DNA of 6,993 nucleotides from NCBI GenBank assembly GCA_905236115.1, contig CAJOOL010000008.1, forward strand, positions 1 through 6,993, in the 5' to 3' direction. The position numbers and the translations under genes are program-made. Every line of letters begins with the position of its first letter. Within the stretch, counting starts at the first letter, position 1. Source of the DNA: an uncultured Endomicrobiia bacterium (GTDB lineage: Bacteria; Elusimicrobiota; Endomicrobiia; Endomicrobiales; Endomicrobiaceae). Under the pieces are notes generated by a model. The model was not told the DNA's origin. It worked only from the letters and a program-made list of their open reading frames with translations, and made no database searches. Positions 4,710 to 6,993 of this stretch are shown here, one piece after another.

Positions 4710-4779
4710 GGACTGAACATAGCACAGTCCGAAAAAAACGAGCAGAGGAATTTCTCTAAAAATTTTCTTCTGTTCGTTT
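4710..4779. repeat. Two-hairpin element, copy 2 (downstream of the pilin)
   Basis: The first hairpin is GGACTG (4710-4715) with CAGTCC (4725-4730) and carries CATAGCACAG (4718-4727). The second is AAACGAGCAGAGGAA (4736-4750) with TTCTTCTGTTCGTTT (4765-4779), 15 pairs including two G-U on the plus strand. It matches copy 1 (3792-3843) in order and in the ten-base word, but not in stem sequence. On the minus strand the first hairpin is followed by a T-rich stretch and could terminate antisense RNA. The bases before it (4629-4709) show only TTGAACAATT/CAATTG words and no gene. Confidence 0.55.
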
Positions 4780-4794
4780 CCTGTTTAAACCACT

Positions 4795-4891
4795 CAACCT
4801 TTCATCTTCTCAACTGCTGTTCTCAGCCCTCATCAGCCATTTTCAACTGTCTTTCATGCTGTTCAATTATACATTCGTTCGTTCTAAATTG
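4795..4891. repeat. Degenerate CTCAGCC / TTCAACTG word tract upstream of the LPD3-like gene
   Basis: This non-coding tract is built from recurring short words such as TTCTCAGCCCTCATCAGCC and CTCAACTG. TTTCAACTGTC (4841-4851), GTTCAATT (4861-4868) and TTCTAAATTG (4882-4891) reappear in the same order after the LPD3-like gene at 5682-5709. No terminal inverted repeats or transposase are visible. Confidence 0.65.
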
Positions 4892-4920
4892 CCTTTTTTA
4901 TTTTGCTTAGTATTTTTTTA

Positions 4921-4929
4921 TGCTATAAT
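4921..4929 (+). promoter_or_regulatory. Extended -10 promoter of the LPD3-like gene
   Basis: TGC followed by TATAAT (4924-4929) is a perfect extended -10 motif. A -35 is poor (TTGCTT at 4903-4908 is only 15 bases away), as is common with extended -10 promoters. The start would be near 4936, giving a leader of about 30 bases. Confidence 0.6.
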
Positions 4930-4966
4930 AACAAAATGTGGATAATTCAGATTTAAAGAATATTTT

Positions 4967-5638
4967 ATGGAAAATAAATTTAGACCTATTGTTGCAAAAG
5001 ATAATGATTTTGTAGAAATATTAAATATTCCTAAAGAAAAAGAAGTTCCAAAATTTAAGAAGAAAACCGATTTAAGAAAATATTTAATTAATAAGTTAAA
5101 TATTGCAGGAGACTTAAAATCAGAGAAAGCAAATACAGTTTTACATTTTGGAATTGATGGAACAAAAAGAGGAATAAAATATTCCAACAGGAAAAACCAA
5201 AATCAGTTTTTCGCAGATTTAGAAAATATAATTGGCAGAGCATTATGCGGAGGATTCATAAAAGCTGATTATAAACATAAAATAAAAAATTCTAATATTT
5301 TAGGACAGGATGTTTATTTTGCTTCTTTTAATTTTAATGGTAATTTGTATGCTGTAGAAATAAAGGCGGATGTTTTTAAAAATCAGAAATCAAATAAGTA
5401 TTCTTATGCCGGGCATAGAATAAAAGAAATTAATTTAGATGCAATAAAAAACTCGGAGTTACACACGGAAAATAAATCCGTTAATCTCACCCCGAGTAAT
5501 TTAAGTATAACATATTTTAAGCAAATATTCAAGAATAATTTTGTTGAATATAAAGAAGAAAATTTTGTTAAAAAATATATTAATACGATATTAATATATA
5601 TCAAGAAGTTTTTAGTTAAAATGAAGAATAATTTATAA
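4967..5638 (+). CDS. LPD3/BECR-like protein of phage/mobile-element type, uncharacterised
   Basis: The 223-residue protein has no signal peptide. Residues ~14-60 (VEILNIPKEK...LRKYLINKLN) resemble an N-terminal alpha/beta unit. The core ~58-155 has the pattern I recall for LPD3 and the phage Barnase-EndoU-ColicinE5/D-RelE (BECR) nuclease-like domains of polyvalent proteins: a G-I-K-x-S-like element (RGIKYSN, 68-74), a helix (FFADLENIIGRAL), a strand with conserved aromatics (DVYFASFNFNGNLYAVEIKADVF, 115-137) and a YAGHRIKEI end with His150. Those domains normally sit inside very large phage or plasmid proteins; here one stands alone. The C-terminus (200-223) is Lys/Ile-rich and amphipathic. 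The ribosome site is weak (AAAGAA, 4955-4960), but ATG follows the promoter well. The gene is very A-rich and flanked by repeat tracts, which suits horizontal gain. Nuclease or toxin activity is inference; no antitoxin gene is evident. Confidence 0.7.
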   Translation: MENKFRPIVAKDNDFVEILNIPKEKEVPKFKKKTDLRKYLINKLNIAGDLKSEKANTVLHFGIDGTKRGIKYSNRKNQNQFFADLENIIGRALCGGFIKADYKHKIKNSNILGQDVYFASFNFNGNLYAVEIKADVFKNQKSNKYSYAGHRIKEINLDAIKNSELHTENKSVNLTPSNLSITYFKQIFKNNFVEYKEENFVKKYINTILIYIKKFLVKMKNNL

Positions 5639-5640
5639 AT

Positions 5641-5776
5641 TCAGCTTCTCGCCCGCCGTTTTCAACTTATCAGCGTTATTCTTTCAACTGTCGTTCAATT
5701 TCTAAATTGTAAATTGTCGTTTGTTGTTCTCAGTCCTAACACCTCAGCTCCTCAGCCGCCGTTCTTGCCGTTCCTA
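5641..5776. repeat. Degenerate word tract downstream of the LPD3-like gene
   Basis: This is non-coding. It contains TTTCAACTGTC (5682-5692), GTTCAATT (5693-5700) and TTCTAAATTG (5700-5709), all shared in order with 4841-4891. TAAATTG is doubled (5703-5716), and AATTGTCGTT (5712-5721) also occurs after the pilin at 4644-4653. CTCAGCTCCTCAGCC words (5743-5757) echo the heptamers before maf. Confidence 0.65.
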
Positions 5777-5799
5777 AGATTTTTTTCAAAAATTTTTCC

Positions 5800-5829
5800 G
5801 CGAAAAGTGCGGAAATCCGCATTTTTCGC
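5800..5829. repeat. 13-bp hairpin just upstream of the ATPase ribosome site
   Basis: GCGAAAAGTGCGG (5800-5812) pairs with CCGCATTTTTCGC (5817-5829), all Watson-Crick except one G-U, around a four-base loop. It ends 13 bases before the GGAGG of the ATPase gene. No T run follows on the plus strand, so it is not a standard terminator; a REP-like element or a 5'-leader structure is more likely. No clear promoter is seen between it and the preceding gene. Confidence 0.65.
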
Positions 5830-5856
5830 AAGAATTGGAACCGGAGGCAGAAATAT

Positions 5857-6993
5857 ATGGAATTTAAAAGAGAATTTTATATTAACAAATTAATTAATAA
5901 AAAAAATAACAGTATGATAAAAGTTATTACCGGCATCAGAAGATGCGGAAAATCATACCTGTTAAATAATCTTTTTGTCAAATATTTAAAAAATGAAGGT
6001 ATAGACGATGCCCATATAATAAAAATGGATTTTGATTCTCCCAGAAATGAGAAATATCATGATGCATTAAGTTTATATGATTATTTGGAAAGTTTAATGA
6101 AAGATGAAAAGACATACTATTTTTTACTTGACGAAATTCAGTTGGTCAATAAATTTGAATCGGTTTTAAACGGTTTAATGAGAAAAGAAAATGCAGATGT
6201 TTATGTAACCGGCAGTAATTCCAAATTTCTCTCAAGCGATATTATTACCGAATTTAGAGGCCGCGGCGATGAAATAAGAGTATATCCTTTGAGTTTTGAG
6301 GAGTTTCTTCCGAGTTTTGACGGGGAAAAATCGGAAGCATTGGAAGAGTATATGATATACGGCGGTATGCCTATGCTGCAAAGATACAAAACATCCCAAG
6401 AAAAAAGCAGATACCTGCAAAATTTATTTGATACGGTTTATTTAAAGGATATAAAAAACAGATATAAAATTGACGATGACGGTAATTTTGAAGATTTAAT
6501 AAATATAATATCGTCCTATATAGGTTCTCTTACAAATCCTACAAAATTGGAAAATACTTTTAAGAGTGTGAAAAATGTTAATATTAATCATTCAAAAATA
6601 AAATTGTATTTGGATTATTTGAAAGATGTCTTTCTGATAGACTGTGCAGTAAGATACGATATCAAAGGACGCAAATATATAAATACTCCATTAAAATATT
6701 ATTTTACGGATCCCGGATTGAGAAATGCAAGGATAGGTTTCCGACAGTATGAACAAACACATTTAATGGAAAATATAATTTTTAACGAATTGAAAGTCCG
6801 AGGATATAATGTGGATGTGGGAATAGTGGAAGTAAATATTAAGAATGAAAAAGGTGTTAATCAAAGAAAACAACTTGAAGTGGATTTTGTTTGTAACCAA
6901 GGTAGTCAACGCTATTACATCCAATCGGCATTGCGCTTGCCTACAGAGGGGAAGCGACAGCAAGAATTGGGTAGCCTCAAACACATTGGCGAC
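5857..6993 (+). CDS. AAA_14/DUF4143-type ATPase (partial, runs off the window)
   Basis: The first 379 residues are present with no stop before the window ends; the family is usually ~400-460. Features are the N-terminal REFYINKLI, Walker A GIRRCGKS (26-33), Walker B YYFLLDEIQ (Asp92, Glu93), sensor-like VTGSNSKFLS (117-126), FRGRGDEIRVYPLSFEEF (133-150) and YGGMP (168-172). The DUF4143 region follows (TVYLKDI, SYIGSLTNPTKLENTFKSV, KYYFTDPGLRNARIGFRQ). The end resembles a PD-(D/E)XK-like fold: MENIIFNEL with Glu305, LEVDFV with Asp343, then YYIQSALRLP. Family members occur in many copies in anaerobic bacteria and archaea; a role in defence or mobile elements is often suggested but not established. 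GGAGG (5843-5847) is nine bases before ATG. From 6901 on G+C is 52%, against 30% in the preceding 100 bases, with codons such as cgc, atc, ctc and aag. Confidence 0.93.
   Translation, partial: MEFKREFYINKLINKKNNSMIKVITGIRRCGKSYLLNNLFVKYLKNEGIDDAHIIKMDFDSPRNEKYHDALSLYDYLESLMKDEKTYYFLLDEIQLVNKFESVLNGLMRKENADVYVTGSNSKFLSSDIITEFRGRGDEIRVYPLSFEEFLPSFDGEKSEALEEYMIYGGMPMLQRYKTSQEKSRYLQNLFDTVYLKDIKNRYKIDDDGNFEDLINIISSYIGSLTNPTKLENTFKSVKNVNINHSKIKLYLDYLKDVFLIDCAVRYDIKGRKYINTPLKYYFTDPGLRNARIGFRQYEQTHLMENIIFNELKVRGYNVDVGIVEVNIKNEKGVNQRKQLEVDFVCNQGSQRYYIQSALRLPTEGKRQQELGSLKHIGD

Noticed and set aside
3157..5638. Toxin-antitoxin pair made of the XRE regulator and the LPD3-like protein
   Set aside because: They are more than 1.4 kb apart, on opposite strands, with the pilin between them and separate promoters, so no operon logic links them.
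4795..5776. Insertion sequence or composite transposon around the LPD3-like gene
   Set aside because: The flanking tracts share words but are not uniform terminal repeats, and no transposase, integrase or target-site duplication is visible.
6763..6984. 73-residue minus-strand reading frame at the window end
   Set aside because: It lies antisense to the conserved C-terminal part of the ATPase, which carries the family residues; it has no start signal.

Overview
The window is AT-rich chromosomal DNA from a bacterium. The genes are compact, with clear Shine-Dalgarno sites and sigma-70-type promoters. A membrane-anchored SurA/PpiD-like periplasmic chaperone and a type IV prepilin point to a diderm (Gram-negative) host. 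Low G+C, palindrome-rich intergenic DNA, a pilin with a very long leader and a DUF4143-type ATPase would suit an anaerobic gut or symbiont lineage such as Elusimicrobiota. That placement is an impression only; no marker gene here settles it.

Bases 1-3064 look like ordinary chromosome. They hold the tail of an unidentified gene, a SurA_N-type chaperone without a PPIase domain, and a strong terminator. On the minus strand follow a Maf nucleotide pyrophosphatase and tRNA-Asn(GTT). Next comes a divergent pair: a small protein with two 34-residue repeats and a histone-H1-like basic tail (minus), and an amidohydrolase_2 family enzyme (plus). Promoters and terminators are easy to read here. Five tandem heptamers lie just upstream of the maf start.

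From about 3065 to the end the DNA looks accessory: isolated genes separated by long, repeat-rich non-coding tracts. A Cro/CI-type regulator (minus) has upstream of it a near-consensus plus-strand promoter whose -10 lies inside a palindrome. Then come about 375 non-coding bases packed with hairpins, leading to a type IV prepilin. A further palindrome lies inside the pilin's leader-coding region. A related two-hairpin element sits on each side of the pilin gene. Next is a single 223-residue protein resembling LPD3/BECR-fold toxin-nuclease domains of phage and mobile-element polyvalent proteins. It has its own extended -10 promoter and is flanked by tracts sharing three sequence words in the same order. 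The window ends inside a DUF4143-type AAA ATPase whose last ~93 bases jump abruptly in G+C.

The genes do not form one pathway. The most interesting material is the non-coding architecture around the pilin and the LPD3-like gene, which suggests repeat-mediated gain and shuffling of single-gene cassettes. I found no complete, recognisable new multi-gene system.
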